From NCBI RefSeq assembly GCF_902167145.1, contig NC_050105.1, positions 121,971,898 to 122,035,897 on the forward strand: a stretch of 64,000 nucleotides of DNA, given 5' to 3'. The notes under the pieces are model-generated. The model was not told where the DNA came from, did no database searches, and saw only the letters and a list, made by a program, of their open reading frames with translations. This stretch comes from Zea mays (Eukaryota > Streptophyta > Magnoliopsida > Poales > Poaceae). Positions 1 to 12,067 of this stretch are shown here, piece after piece. The position numbers were made by a program, and so were the translations under genes. Position 1 is the stretch's first letter. Every line of letters begins with the position of its first letter.

Positions 1-16
1 GCACGCCAAGTAGGGG
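1..16 (+). other. Primer-binding site of copy A (partial, decayed)
   Basis: The first bases align with the complete sites of copies C (23085-23102) and D (53180-53197), with two differences, both G-to-A type. The first two bases of the site lie outside the window. Confidence 0.75.
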
Positions 17-56
17 CCTGCTGCGTGTTGACGAACAGCTTCCCGTCAAGCTCCAG

Positions 57-3000
57 ATGGGCAGTCTCCAGCAACCTCTCCAACCCGGGACGGTGCTCCG
101 TTTCGGGAGTCTTGAGTTCATGTCCCTCGATGGCAGCTACGACATGATACTCCTTCCACCGCCGCGTGACGACGACAATGGCGGCCGACAACCCGCCCGC
201 CGGCGGCGGAATCGACGACGTCTTCCCCGCGTGGTGGAAGAACAACCTTCGAGCTCATCCTGCCCTTTCCCCCGCCGACGGAGGGGAAGGCAGGGCGACC
301 AAGGCCAAGCAGGAGGCAGCGCCTTGTTGGCTGTTGAGCGAGCCGACAGCACCGGCACCCCAACGAGGGGCGCACCGGGTATCGACTTCGCGCCTGAGTC
401 GAAGACGAGCGCCGTCTCCCCGCGACACGCCCATCCCGAGCAAGCGGACGACGCCAGCGCGCTCGCGGAGAGCTTACTAGATGTCACCCTCGTACCTGAG
501 ACGACGGTGCAGTTAGTCCCCGACGTGACTTCATCGCCGCTCGTCGACCAAAAGGTACCGACCGATTCCCATCCTACGTCATTTGGATTCAGCCTCAACC
601 CGCCTAGCGACCTCGCTTTGGCGGACGCTCTCGTAGAGGCGAGTCCAAACCCTCTGGGGTTGCGCATGCGGTCGCCTTGGGACCGGCTGACAAACGTCTT
701 GACCTACGGGCCCTCTGGGTCCGAGGAAGATGACGGGCCCAGCATCTGTTGGAATTTCTCTGAACTTGGCAACCCCGGTGCCATGCGGGACTTCATGACC
801 GCATGTGACTACTGCCTCTCCGACTGTTCCGATGGTAGCCGCAGCCTCGGCGACGAGGACTGCGGCCCAAGCCGCGAATGTTTCCACGTCGATCTAGGGG
901 GTCCCTCCGAAGGCAATCATCTCGGCATGCTGGAGGACGGTGATCTCCCTAGGCCGGTGCCCCGCGTTGACATCCCACGGGAGCTAGCTGTGGTCCCCGT
1001 TCAGGCAGGGGGCCATGACCCACAGCTCGAGCGAATCCGCGGGGTGCAGGCCAGGCTCGACGAGGGAGCAGGGGCGCTTGAGCCGATCTGCCGGGACATC
1101 AGGCAGACATGGGCGGGCCAACCCCCGGCCGGAGAAATACGTCATCTGCCCTAGGGTTTCCAGCACCGCGTCGCCGGCGACGCCAGGGTCAGGCCACCAC
1201 CCGCATCTAGTGGGGTCGGCCAGAACCTGGCTGCAGCAGCGATGCTTCTCCGCGCGATGCCGGAGCCATCAACCACCGAGGGTCGACGAATCTAGGGGGA
1301 GCTCAAGAATCTCCTGGAAGGCGCTGCGTTCCGACGGGCCGAGAGCTCTGCCTCCCGAAGGCAGGGATACCCCTCGGAACCTCATGCCGCGACTTCCCGA
1401 TTCATGCGGGAAGCCTCGGTCTACACCGGGCGCACGCGCAACACCGCGCCTGCGGCCCCGGGCCGCCTCGGCAACGAGCACCCTCACCGCGACCGTCGGG
1501 CCCACCTCGACGAGAGGGTGCGCTGAGGCTACCACCCCAGGCGTGGGGGACGCTACGACAGCGGGGAGGATCGAAGTCCCTCGCCCGAACCGCCCGGTCC
1601 GCAGGCCTTCAGCCGGGCCATCCGACGGGCACCGTTCTCGACCCGGTTCCGACCCCCGACTACAATCACAAAGTACTCGGGGGAGACGAGACCGGAACTG
1701 TGGCTCGCGGACTACCGTCTGGCCTGCCAACTAGGTGGAACGGACGATGACAACCTCATCATCCGCAACCTCCCCCTGTTCCTCTCCGACACCGCTCGTG
1801 CCTGGTTGGAGCACCTGCCTCCGGGGCAGATCTCCAACTGGGACGACCTAGTCCAAGCCTTCGCCGGCAATTTCCAGGGCACGTACGTGCGCCCCGGGAA
1901 TTCCTGGGATCTCCGAAGCTGCCGGCAGCAGCCGGGAGAGTCCCTCCGGGACTACATTCGGTGATTCTCGAAGCAGCGCACCGAGCTGCCCAACATCACC
2001 GACTCGGATGTCATCGGCGCGTTCCTCGCCGGCACCACCTGCCGCGACCTGGTGAGCAAGTTGGGTCACAAGACCCCCACCAGGGCGAGCGAGCTGATGG
2101 ACATCGCCACCAAGTTCGCCTCCGGCCAGGAGGCGGTCGAGGCTATCTTCCGAAAGGACAAGCAGCCCCAGGGCCGCCCACCGGAAGATGCTCCCGAGGC
2201 GTCGACTCAGCGCGGCGCCAAGAAGAAAGGCAAGAAGAAGTCGCAAGCGAAACGTGACGCCGCCGACGCGGACCTTGTCGCCGCCGCCGAGTACAAGAAC
2301 CCTCGGAAACCCCCCGGAGGTGCCAACCTCTTCGACAAGATTCTCAAGGAGCCATACCCCTATCATCAGGGACCCGTCAAGCACACCCTTGAGGAGTGCG
2401 TCATGCTTCGGCGCCACTTCCACAGAGCCGGGCCACCCGCGGAGGGTGGCAGGGCCCGCGACGACGACAAGAAGGAAGACCACCAAGCAGGAGAGTTCCC
2501 CGAGGTCCGCGACTGCTTCATGATCTACGGTGGGCAAGCGGCGAATGCCTCGGCTCGGCACCGCAAGCAAGAGCGCCGGGAGGTCTGCTAGGTGAAGGTG
2601 GCGGCGCCAGTCTACCTAGACTGGTCCGACAAGCCCATCACCTTTGACCAAGCCGACCACCCCGACCACGTGCCGAGCCCGGGGAAATACCCGCTCGTCG
2701 TCGACCCCGTCATCGGCGACGTCAGGCTCACCAAGGTCCTTATGGACGGAGGCAGCAGCCTCAACATCATCTACGCCGAGACCCTCGGGCTCCTGCGCGT
2801 CGATCTGTCCTCCATCCGAGCAGGCGCTGCGCCCTTCCACGGGATCATTCCCGGGAAGCGCGTCCACCCCCTCGGACGACTCGACCTTCCCTTCTGCTTC
2901 GGAACGCCCTCCAACTTCCGAAGGGAGACTCTGACGTTCGAGGTGGTCGGGTTCCGAGGAACCTACCACGCGGTACTGGGAAGGCCATGCTACGTGAAGT

Positions 3001-3305
3001 TCATGGCCGTCCCCAACTACACCTACCTGAAGCTCAAGATGCCGGGCCCCAACGGGGTCATCACCGTCGGCCCCACGTACAAGCACGCGTTCGAATGCGA
3101 CGTGGAGTGCGTGGAGTATGTCGAGGCCCTCGCCGAGTCCGAGGCCCTCATCGCCGACTTGGAAAGCCTCTCTAAGGAGGCGCCAGACGTGAAACGTCAT
3201 GCCGGCAACTTCGAGCCAGTGGAGACGGTTAAGGCCGTCCCCCTCGACCCCAGCAGCGACGCCTCCAAGCAAATCCGGATCGGCTCCAGGCTCGATCCCA
3301 AATAG
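57..3305 (+). pseudogene. gag-protease region of copy A (decayed)
   Basis: The start was chosen at the MGSLQQP methionine shared with copies C and D, about 57 bases after the primer-binding site. A long, variable, arginine/proline-rich N-terminal part is followed by a retrotransposon gag domain (about 1610-2145), a lysine-rich stretch and a zinc-knuckle-like CPYHQGPVKHTLEEC pattern (C-x2-H-x5-H-x4-C; first residue is Y in this copy). The aspartic protease has DGGSS at 2745 and a VLGRPCY motif near 2980. In-frame stops lie at 1152, 1293, 1524, 1962 and 2589, where copy D is open in each case. The final UAG at 3303 is shared with C and D and is treated separately. Reading frame is otherwise preserved through 3305. 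Confidence 0.9.
3303..3305 (+). promoter_or_regulatory. Conserved in-frame UAG between protease and reverse transcriptase, copy A (candidate readthrough site)
   Basis: CCC AAA UAG GAA GCA GUG. The frame continues open on both sides, and the same codon occurs at the homologous place in copies C (26940) and D (56484). Recoding is an inference. Confidence 0.5.
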
Positions 3306-6300
3306 GAAGCAGTGCTCGTCGACTTCCTCCGTGCGAACGCCGACGTCTTCGCGTGGAGTCCCTCGGACATGCCCGGCATACCGAGGGATGTCGCCGAGCA
3401 CTCGCTGGATATTCGGGCCGGAGCCCGACCCGTCAAGCAGCGTCTGCGCCGATTCGACAAGGAGAAGCGCAGAGCGATAGGCGAGGAGATCCACAAGCTA
3501 ATGGCGGCAGGGTTCATCAAAGAGGTATTCCATCCCAAATGGCTTGCCAACCCTGTGCTTGTGAGAAAGAAAGGGGGAAATGGCGGATGTGTGTAGACTA
3601 CACAGGTCTCAACAAAGCATGTCCGAAGGTTCCCTACCCTCTGCCTCGCATCAATCAAATCGTGGATTCCACCGCTGGGTGCGAAACCCTGTCTTTCCTC
3701 GATGCCTACTCAGGGTATCATCAAATCAGGATGAAAGAGTCCGACCAGCTCGCGACTTCTTTCATCACGCCTTTCGGCATGTACTGCTATGTCACCATGC
3801 CGTTCGGCTTGAGGAATGCTGGCGCGACGTACCAGCGGTGCATGAACCATGTGTTCGGCGAACACATCGGTCGCACGGTCGAGGCCTACGTCGATGACAT
3901 CGTAGTCAAGACGAGGAAAGCTTCCGACCTCCTTTCCGACCTTGAAGTGACATTCCGATGCCTCAAGGCGAAAGGCGTCAAGCTCAATCCCGAGAAGTGT
4001 GTCTTCGAGGTGCCCCGAGGCATGCTCTTGGGGTTCATCGTCTCCGAGCGGGGCATCGAAGCCAACCCGGAGAAGATCGCAGCCATCACCAGCATGGGGC
4101 CCATCAAGGACTTAAAGGGCGTACAGAGGGTCATGGGATGTCTCGCGGCTCTGAGCCGTTTCATCTCACGCCTCGGCGAAAGAGGTCTACCTCTGTACCG
4201 CCTCTTAAGGAAGGCCGAGTGCTTCACTTGGACCCCTGAGGCCGAGGAAGCTCTCGGGAACTTGAAGGCGCTCCTCTCAAAGGTGCCTATCTTGGTGCCT
4301 CCAGCTGCCGGAGAAGCCCTCTTGGTCTACGTCGCCGCGACCACTCAGGTGGTTAGCGCCGCGATTGTGGTCGAGAGGCAAGAAGAGGGGCATGCATTGC
4401 CCGTTCAGAGGCCAGTTTACTTCGTCAGCGAGGTACTGTCCAAAACCAAGGTCCGCTACCCACAAGTTCAGAAGCTGCTGTATGCAGTGATCCTGACACA
4501 GTGGAAGTTGCGACACTACTTCGAGTCTCATCCGGTAACTGTGGTGTCATCCTTCCCCCTGGGGGAGATCATCCAGTGCCGAGAGGCCTCGGGTAGGATC
4601 GCAAAGTGGGCGGTGGAAATCATGGGCGAGACAATCTCGTTCGCCCCTCGGAAGGCCATCAAGTCCCAGGTCTTGGCGGACTTCGTGGCCGAATGGGTCG
4701 ACACCCAGCTACCGACGGCTCCGATCCAACCGGAGCTCTGGACCATGTTTTTTGACGGGTCGTCGATGAAGACGGGAGCCGACGCAGGCCTACTCTTCAT
4801 CTCTCCCCTCGGGAAACTCCTACGCTATGTGCTACGCCTCCACTTCCCGGCGTCCAACAATGTGGCTGAGTATGAGGCTCTGGTCAACGGGTTGCGGATC
4901 GCCATCGAGCTAGGGGTCTGGCGCCTCGACGCCCGCGGTGACTCGCAGCTCGTCATCGACCAAGTCATGAAGAACTCCCACTGCCACGACCCGAAGATGG
5001 AGGCCTACTGCGATGAGGTTCGGCTCCTGGAAGACAAGTTCTACGGGCTCGAGCTTAACCACATCGCTCGGCGCTACAACGAGACTTCGGACGAGCTGGC
5101 TAAAATAGCCTCGGGGCGAACAACGGTTCCCCCAGACGTCTTCTCCCGGGATCTGCATCAACCCTCCGTCAAGATCGACGACACGCCCGAGCCTGAGGCG
5201 ACCTCGGCCCAGTCTGAGGTACCCTCGGCCCAGCTCGAGGTACCCTCGGCACGACCCGAGGCACCCTCAGCTCAGCCCGAGGCGACCTCGGTTCAGCCCG
5301 AGGTACCCTCAGCCCCCGAGGGTGAGGCACTGCGCATCGAGGAGGAGCGAAGCGGGGCCACGCCTGATCGAAACTAGCAGACCCCGTACCTGCAATATCT
5401 CCACCAAGGAGAGCTACCCCTCGACCGAGCCGAGGCTCGGCGGGTGGCGCGGCGCGCCAAGTCGTTCGTCTTGCTAGGCGATGAGAAGGAGCTCTACCAC
5501 CGCAGCCCCTCAGGCATCCTCCAGCGATGCATCTCCGTCGCCGAAGGTCAGGAACTCCTGCGGGAGATACACTCGGGGGCTTGCGGCCATCACGCAGCGC
5601 CTCGAGCCCTTGTCGGGAATGCCTTCCGACAGGGCTTCTACTGGCCGACGGCGGTGGCCGACGCCACAAGAATTGTCCGCACCTGCGAAGGGTGTCAATT
5701 CTATGCGAAGCAGACCCACCTGCCCGCTCAGGCTCTGCAGACAATACCCATCACCTGGCCATTTGCTGTGTGGGGTCTGGACCTCGTCGGCCCCTTGCAG
5801 AAAGCGCCCGGGGGCTACACGCACCTGCTGGTCGCCATCGACAAATTCTCCAAGTGGATCGAGGTCCGACCTCTGAACAACATCAGGTTCGAGCAGGCGG
5901 TGGCGTTCTTCACCAACATCATCCATCGCTTCGGGGTCCCGAACTCCATCATCACCGACAACGGCACCCAGTTCACCGGCAGAAAGTTCTTGGACTTCTG
6001 CGAGGATCACCACATCCGGGTGGACTGGGCCGCCGTGGCTCATCCCATGTCAAATGGGCAAGTAGAGCGTGCCAACGGCATGATCCAACAAGGGCTCAAG
6101 CCTCGGATTAACAACGACCTCAACAAGTTCGGCAAGCGATGGATGAAGGAACTCCCCTCGGTGGTCTGGAGCCTGAGGACAACGCCGAACCGAGCCACGG
6201 GTTTCACGCCGTTCTTCCTAGTCTACGGGGCCGAGGCTGTCTTGCCCACAGACCTGGAATACGGCTCTCCGAGGACGAGGGCCTACAACGATCAAAGCAA

Positions 6301-6616
6301 CCAAGCTAGCCGAGAAGACTCGCTGGACCAGCTGGAAGAGGCTCGGGACAAGGCCTTACTACACTCGGCGCGGAACCAGCAGTCCCTGCGACGCTACCAC
6401 GCCCGAGGGGTCCGGTCCCGAGACCTCCAGGTGGGCGACCTGGTGCTTCGGCTGCGACAAGACGCCCGAGGGAGGCACAAGCTCACGCCCCCCTGGGAGG
6501 GACCATTCGTCATCGCCAAAGTTCTGAAGCCCGGAACGTACAAGCTGGCCAACAGTCGAGGCGAGGTCTACGGCAACGCTTGGAACATCCAACAGCTACG
6601 TCGCTTCTACCCTTAA
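3306..6616 (+). pseudogene. pol of copy A: RT, RNase H, archaeal-type RNase H, integrase (decayed)
   Basis: The frame opens directly after the UAG. Reverse transcriptase has SFLDAYSGYHQI near 3690 and the catalytic YVDD at 3886-3897. A Gypsy RNase H follows (about 4200-4545), then a second, archaeal-type RNase H (about 4735-5130, FFDGSS and NNVAEYEALVNGL). A repetitive proline linker joins it to integrase, which has an HHCC zinc site (about 5584-5700), a D,D35E core (D at 5780, D at 5957, E at 6065) and a C-terminal GPF motif near 6500. One base is missing from the G run near 3580 compared with C and D, shifting frame. TGG has become a TAG stop at 5375. The end at 6616 matches the other copies. 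Confidence 0.93.
5200..5320 (+). repeat. 21-bp in-frame minisatellite in the RNase H-integrase linker, copy A
   Basis: About six units of a seven-residue motif of the type (A/V)PSAQPE. The same linker has about 3 units in B, 8 in C and 4 in D. Confidence 0.8.
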
Positions 6617-8351
6617 AATGTTTTCAAGTTGTTCATATACCTCGCACCCACGCAAAGTTTAGTCATCAAGGAAGGGTCGGCCTCGCCTCGGTAAAGCCCG
6701 ACCCTCCCTCGGGGGCTAAAAGGGGGGGAACCCCCTCTGCGTTGAAATTTTCCTCGAAAAAAGATCTCTTCTGCCAGAACATCTTTCGTGCTTTTTGACT
6801 ACTTCGAAAAGTGGATCCTAAAAACGACGGAGTACACGTAAGCAGCCAAGGCTGACCGAGCTGAGGGACTCCTACGCCTCCGGGATACGGATACCTCACT
6901 CATCACCTTCTGCGATAAGTAACTCACTTTCGGATAAGTGATTCCGCGGACCGAACAAGTCTTCACGTTCGGAAGTTCTTCTGCCGAAGCGATCCTTCGA
7001 GCCTTCTCGACTAAGTCGGTGACAGAGCCTCATGGACGGGTAAAAGTGCGCGTAAGCGGCAAGGCCGACCGAGCCGAGGGACTCCTACGCCTCCGGGATA
7101 TGGATACCTCACTCATCACCTTCCGCGAGAAGCAACTCTCGCTCGCACAAACATCCCTGTTGCCGACAAAAAAGTCCAGATACTCGAAACAAGAAGAAAA
7201 GAGACGCAGCTTTACAACACAGCGAGGGTGTGTGTTCTGGCATCGGCGGCCGTAGGAGACACACGCTACAAGACAATCTGATCCTGCAGGCTCGGGTCTT
7301 GACGCTGGAAGGGGGCAGCAGCACCCTCGGCATCGACGACACCTTCGGCGAGGTCCGACCTAGCCTCGGACGGCGACGCGGTCCAAGGATCTCCGCTCTA
7401 AAGGACGACGTCATCGCCACACCCGGGCAATCGCTGCCAGGGTCTTCTCCGGAAATCTGGCCCGAGCAGGCGGCTCGGCCGGTCACTCTGGGGCCTCGGC
7501 CAACCATCTTCCAAGGGCACCAGCCCGACCTGAGGCCTCGGCTGGTCAACTCCGGCGTCGTCCCGCTAACGGACGACCCGGCTGGGCTCCGGCCAACCAG
7601 GTTTCTTTTTCGAGCCAACTCCGCCCCTGTTCATGTTGATATCGCTACCCCTGGCCTCGGCTCATCTAAGAGCGGCCAAGGGGTCCCTTTAACTAGGCTA
7701 GAGAAGCCTCAGACAACAAGGCCGACCGAGCCGAGGGACTCCTACGCCTCCAGGATACGGATACCTCACTCGTCATCTTGACACGGGGTGACTCACGCTT
7801 GGTGAAGCGGTTCAGACAACCAACAGGCGAGTCTTAGTGCTCGAAAATGAGGAAAAAACACGGCTCCGTGCCAAAATTACATACATGTTCAGGCCTCGAC
7901 AGCCACAATGAACAAAAAACACTGGCATCCAAAGTGCCATTACAAACGGAACTCCGGTTCCCCCTCCGCAGGTACAACAACCCCACTCGATGGGGGAGGG
8001 CCTACGGAGCAACAGAAGACCGACGAACGGCGCACCGTCGCCCGCTCCAGCAGCAGCGACGACGACGACTTCTGCTCCAGGGGGCCGAACAGCGGCAGCA
8101 CTGACCTCAGGGCGGGTGCTGCTGCCAGGAGGCCCCCGCCCATGCCCAAACTCGTGAGGCAAGGTTGGGCAGAAGGTCGTAGAGTTGGAGGTCGGTCCGT
8201 GGGCGGCCCTGGCTATCTCGTCGGCAGAAGAACCTCTTCCAGCTGCCGTGGCAGACGCCGGCGCCGCGAGCGGCTCCGAAGCCACTCGCGTCCGAGAGCC
8301 AGGCACGGTGCAGCTGTCGGCACCACGGACGACGACCGCCCTTCCCTCCGA

Positions 8352-8702
8352 TCACTGAGTGAAGGAGCGGGCCACCGCCCACGCAGGGGCCGACCCCAAC
8401 TCGGCACGCCCCCCTCCCCAGCCCTGGTGATGAAAATCCTTGAGGCTGAGGGAGGGGTAGAAGCCGCAGCCCGGCTCGCTTTCCCCCACCATCAAGCTGG
8501 AGGTCACCATCTTGGGTGACCGTCGGCGGAGGGGTGCAGCCGGGCTGCAAGATGAAAATCCTTGAAGCCGAACGATGGCTGAAAGGTACCAACTCCCACG
8601 GAGTTGCGTTCCTCCAACGATGAGGCGGAAAGACGGCGGGTATCCCCCATCTGGGGGCTTGGAAGGTGGAAAGACACGACGCATAAGGGAGCGCGAAGAC
8701 AT
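8352..8702 (-). CDS. Possible antisense ORF in the 3' tail of copy A (116 codons)
   Basis: Begins MSSRSLMRRVFPPS. The same frame and similar residues are readable on the minus strand of B (18365-19045) and C (31944-32453), including GGTQLRGSWYLSAI; in D the frame is shifted. No domain is recognised. Some Tat-lineage elements are known to carry antisense ORFs in this position, but the region is GC-rich and open frames are common by chance, so coding status is uncertain. Confidence 0.22.
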   Translation of the reverse strand: MSSRSLMRRVFPPSKPPDGGYPPSFRLIVGGTQLRGSWYLSAIVRLQGFSSCSPAAPLRRRSPKMVTSSLMVGESEPGCGFYPSLSLKDFHHQGWGGGRAELGSAPAWAVARSFTQ

Positions 8703-8703
8703 G

Positions 8704-8742
8704 GTCGCCTTCCAAGGGGGTCACCCTCCTTTTAAAGGCGAC
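8704..8742 (+). other. Conserved hairpin around TTTTAAAGG, copy A
   Basis: GTCGCC at 8704 pairs with GGCGAC at 8737. The arms read GTTGCC/GGCAAC in C and D and GTTGCC/GGCGAC (one G-T wobble) in B. The 3' arm abuts CCTTTTAAAGG, which could also serve as a TATA-like element on either strand. Confidence 0.4.
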
Positions 8743-10453
8743 TATCCCTACTCGCGTCCCCAGCCGTCACCGGCTGAGTCTTCTCCAACACGCTCCAAGG
8801 CCCTCCCCTGCGGCGCGGGGGTTGGGTCCCACATGTCATGCAAGCCGGCTCAGAGCAGAAGAAGCCAAACCGCCGCGCGCGGTGCACACGACCGCCCAGC
8901 GGTCACAAGTGACCCTCCACTTTTGCCCAGACCAACGGGCGAAAGGGGCGGGCAGCCACGGCAGGCGGCATGCAACCGCGCCAAGTGGGCGCGCTTCTCC
9001 GACTCCCAACACGCCCAGCCTGGAGGCCCAGGCCCACGCGTCATGCAACCGGCGCGCCGACTGCTTCGTGCATGCAACTGCACTGCCACTTGCGCCACCA
9101 CCGCGCCTCCTCGACTACGGAACCAATACCGTGACTCGAGGCAACCCAGCGCACGACCCAGCAGCGCCAGCCTGGTGCGGCGGTCAGTGCGGCCAAAAAT
9201 GGGCCAGCAGTAATGACGGTGGCAGGCGGGCAGGAGCAGCAGTCACGTCGTCAGCCAAGCTCACATCCCATCCGGGGGCAGCGAGAGAACCCTCTCTCAC
9301 GGCGTGAAGACAACGCGCCCGTGTTCCGTTCCTCGAACGGCTCGCGCACGCGCAACGGTCGCCCCGTCAACCACTCGCCCCGTCGCACTAACTCCGCGGC
9401 GGGACAGGCGGCGCCTCTGGCAGGAAAAGCGGGCGACGCTTCGCCTTCGCCATAATAACCGCGCCAAAAAAGGTACGTCGCGTCGTTCGATTTCGTATCC
9501 TTTTCCTTTTTTCCTCTTTCTCTCTCTTGCAACAGGGACCGGGAAAGGGGGATACCCCGAAAAGGATCCTTCCTCGTGAAGGAACCAGGCTCCGAGCCTC
9601 CCTACTGATCAGAGGTTCGAAGGCTGGCCCCCCGAAGGGTTCGACAGCCGCCTCAGATCGCGTGGGCCCTACACCCACTACTGGTCAGAGGTTCGAAGGC
9701 CGGCCCCCTGAAGGGTTCCACGGCCGCCTCAGGCTACTCGGGCTCCGCGCCCAATACTGATCAGGGGTTCGAAGGCTAGCCCCCGAAGGGTTCACAGCCA
9801 CCTCAGACGCCGAGCGAGGGATGACCATGGGTACGTTCGATACATAACCAAGGCTCGGGCTGCGCTCCCGAGGTACCCTAGAACATTTCCGAGACCAGCG
9901 GGAGCGATCTTGTAACGGAATCCCATCAGAGGGAGGCATCGAGCCCTCGGACCCCGTCGCCAGGGGACCGGGTCCGGCAGATCACCCGCAGGTACTTTTG
10001 GGCGTGCCTCTGGGCCCCTAGCCGACCCCTAACGAACGGGGCACGGACGTCCACTCAGATTACCCGCTTGCAGCTCACCGGAGACACCATGTTAGGCGCC
10101 CATTGAGGGCAACATGGCGCTTTCCCCCCCTCCTCCTTGAGGAAAGGCGACGCAGGGGCGTATGTAAAAAAGCCGAGTCTGTCCCAGATCGCCCTCTCAC
10201 CCTGTGCAGAGGCTCGGGGGCTGCTCTCGCAAACCCGGCTCCGGCCGAACCGTTGGCAGCGTCAACATACCAGCCCGAGAACTTGGGACCCGACCGTACA
10301 CCCGGGCTACGGCCAGCTCGCATGAGGGAACAACCAGACCAGCCGAAGCATTACGCGAGGCATTAAGACCGGAACAAAATGCAACCAAGAAAGGCTGGTC
10401 CCCTTGCAAAAAAGTGCGACGAGAGCCTCCAAGCGAGTGCTAACACTCCCTTC

Positions 10454-10469
10454 GAGGCTCGGGGGCTAC
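10454..10469 (+). other. Polypurine tract of copy A
   Basis: GAGGCTCGGGGGCTAC directly precedes the LTR start TGTCGG; the same string, with minor changes, precedes the 3' LTR of B, C and D. Confidence 0.7.
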
Positions 10470-10965
10470 TGTCGGGGACCATAATTAGGGGTACCCTCAA
10501 GACTCCTAATTCTCAGCTGGTAACCCCCATCAGCATAAAGATGCTAAGGCCTGATGGGTGCGACTAAGTCAGGGATCAGTCCATTCGAGCGACACGATCA
10601 CGCCTCGCCCGAGCCTAGCCTCGGATAAGGGCAGCCGACCCCAGAGGATTTCCGTCTTGCCCGAGGCCCCCCTCCAACGGCGAACATATTTCCGGCTCGC
10701 CCGAGGCCCTGCCTTCGCTAAGAAGCAACCCTGACTAAATCGCCGCACCGACCGACCAAGTCACAGGAGCATTTAATGCAAAGGTGGCCTGACACCTTTA
10801 TCCTGACGCGCGCGCCCCGGCAGAGCCGAATTGACCGCCGTCACTTCGCCGCTCCACTGACCGGCCTGACAGAAGGACAGCGCCGCCTGCGCCACTCCGA
10901 CTGCGGTGCCATTTGACAGAGTGAGGCTGACAGGCAGTCAGGCCCTGCCGAAGGCACCATAGGAA

Positions 10966-11560
10966 GCTCCGCTCCGCCCGACCCAGGGCTCGGACTCGGG
11001 CTAAGTCCCGGAAGACGGCGAACTCTGCTCCGCCCGACCCAGGGCTCGGACTCGGGCTAAGTCCCGGAAGACGGCGAACTCCGCTCCGCCCGACCCAGGG
11101 CTCGGACTCGGGCTAAGTCCCAGAAGACGGCGAACTCCGCTCCGCCCGACCCAGGGCTCGGACTCGGGCTAAGTCCCGGAAGACGGCGAACTCCGCTCCG
11201 CCCAACCCAGGGCTCGAACTCGGGCTAAGTCCCGGAAGACGGCGAACTCCGCTTCGCCCGACCCAGGGCTCGGACTCGGGCTAAGTCCCAGAAGACGGCA
11301 AACTCCGCTCCGCCCGACCCAGGGCTCGGACTCGGGCTAAGTCCCGGAAGACGGCGAACTCCGCTCCGCCCGACCCAGGGCTCGGACTCGGGCTAAGTCC
11401 CGGAAGACGGCGAACTCCGCTCCGCCCGACCCAGGGCTCGGACTCGGGCTAAGTCCCAGAAGACGGCGAACTCCGCTCTGCCCGACCCAGGGCTCGGACT
11501 CGGGCTAAGTCCCAGAAGACGACGAACTCCGCTTCGCCCGACCCTAGGGCTCGGACTCCG
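10966..11560 (+). repeat. 56-bp tandem repeat in LTR U3, copy A (about 10 units)
   Basis: Units centre on CAGGGCTCGGACTCGGGCTA followed by a CCCGGAAGACGGCGAACTCC part. ACCCAGGG starts recur at 10981, 11037, 11093 and onward every 56 bases to 11485. The homologous unit is 57 bp in C and D. Confidence 0.93.
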
Positions 11561-12057
11561 CCCTGGCCTCAGCCGACGACCTCCGCCTCGCCCGACCCAG
11601 GGGCTCGGACTTGGCCTCGGCCACGGAAGACAGACTCGACCTCGGCTTCGGAGGAGCCTCCACATCGCCCAACCTAGGGCGCAGGCCAGCCACGTCAACA
11701 GGAGGCGCCATCATCACCCTACCCCGAGCTGACTCGGGCCGCAGGGAACAAGACCGGCGTCCCATCTGGCTAGCTCCGCCAGATAGGCAATGATGGCGCC
11801 CCGCATGCTCTGTGACGACGGCGGCTCTCAGCCCCCTTATGGAAGCAAGAGGACGTCAGCAAGGACCCAACCGCTCCGACAGCTGTCCCTCCGCCAGGCT
11901 CCATCGCTCCTCCGACGGCCACGACATCACACCAGCTGGGTGCCAAAATCTCTCCGGCTGTCACGACGGCATGTACTTAGGGTGCTAGCTCTCCCCCGCT
12001 AGACACGTAGCACTCTGCTACACCCCCCCATTGTACACCTGGATCCTCTCCTTACGC

Positions 12058-12067
12058 CTATAAAAGG
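12058..12067 (+). promoter_or_regulatory. LTR TATA box, copy A
   Basis: CTATAAAAGG, at the same place in all LTRs here (22785, 35913, 37051, 52866). Transcription would start about 30 bases downstream, near the conserved GAGGGTTGGCCGCGCGGG. Confidence 0.7.

Larger units (their letters stand above)
6617..10469 (+). other. Long 3' non-coding tail of copy A
   Basis: About 3.85 kb between the pol stop and the 3' LTR, alignable with the tails of B, C and D. No open frame is kept intact in all four copies. It contains three dispersed copies of a roughly 60-bp motif (starting 6848, 7061 and 7718; core GAGGGACTCCTACGCCTC), about three tandem units around TTCGAAGGCTGGCC (9602-9800), a possible antisense ORF and a TTTTAAAGG hairpin. 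Compared with the other copies, about 72 bp carrying two hairpins near 10370 have been deleted. Confidence 0.8.

Noticed and set aside
2616..3494. Long minus-strand ORFs opposite gag-pol (also 54450-55751)
   Set aside because: Shadow frames produced by GC-rich codon usage of the real plus-strand genes.
10966..11560. Regular repeat that might suggest a CRISPR array
   Set aside because: Units are directly tandem without spacers, inside a plant LTR.
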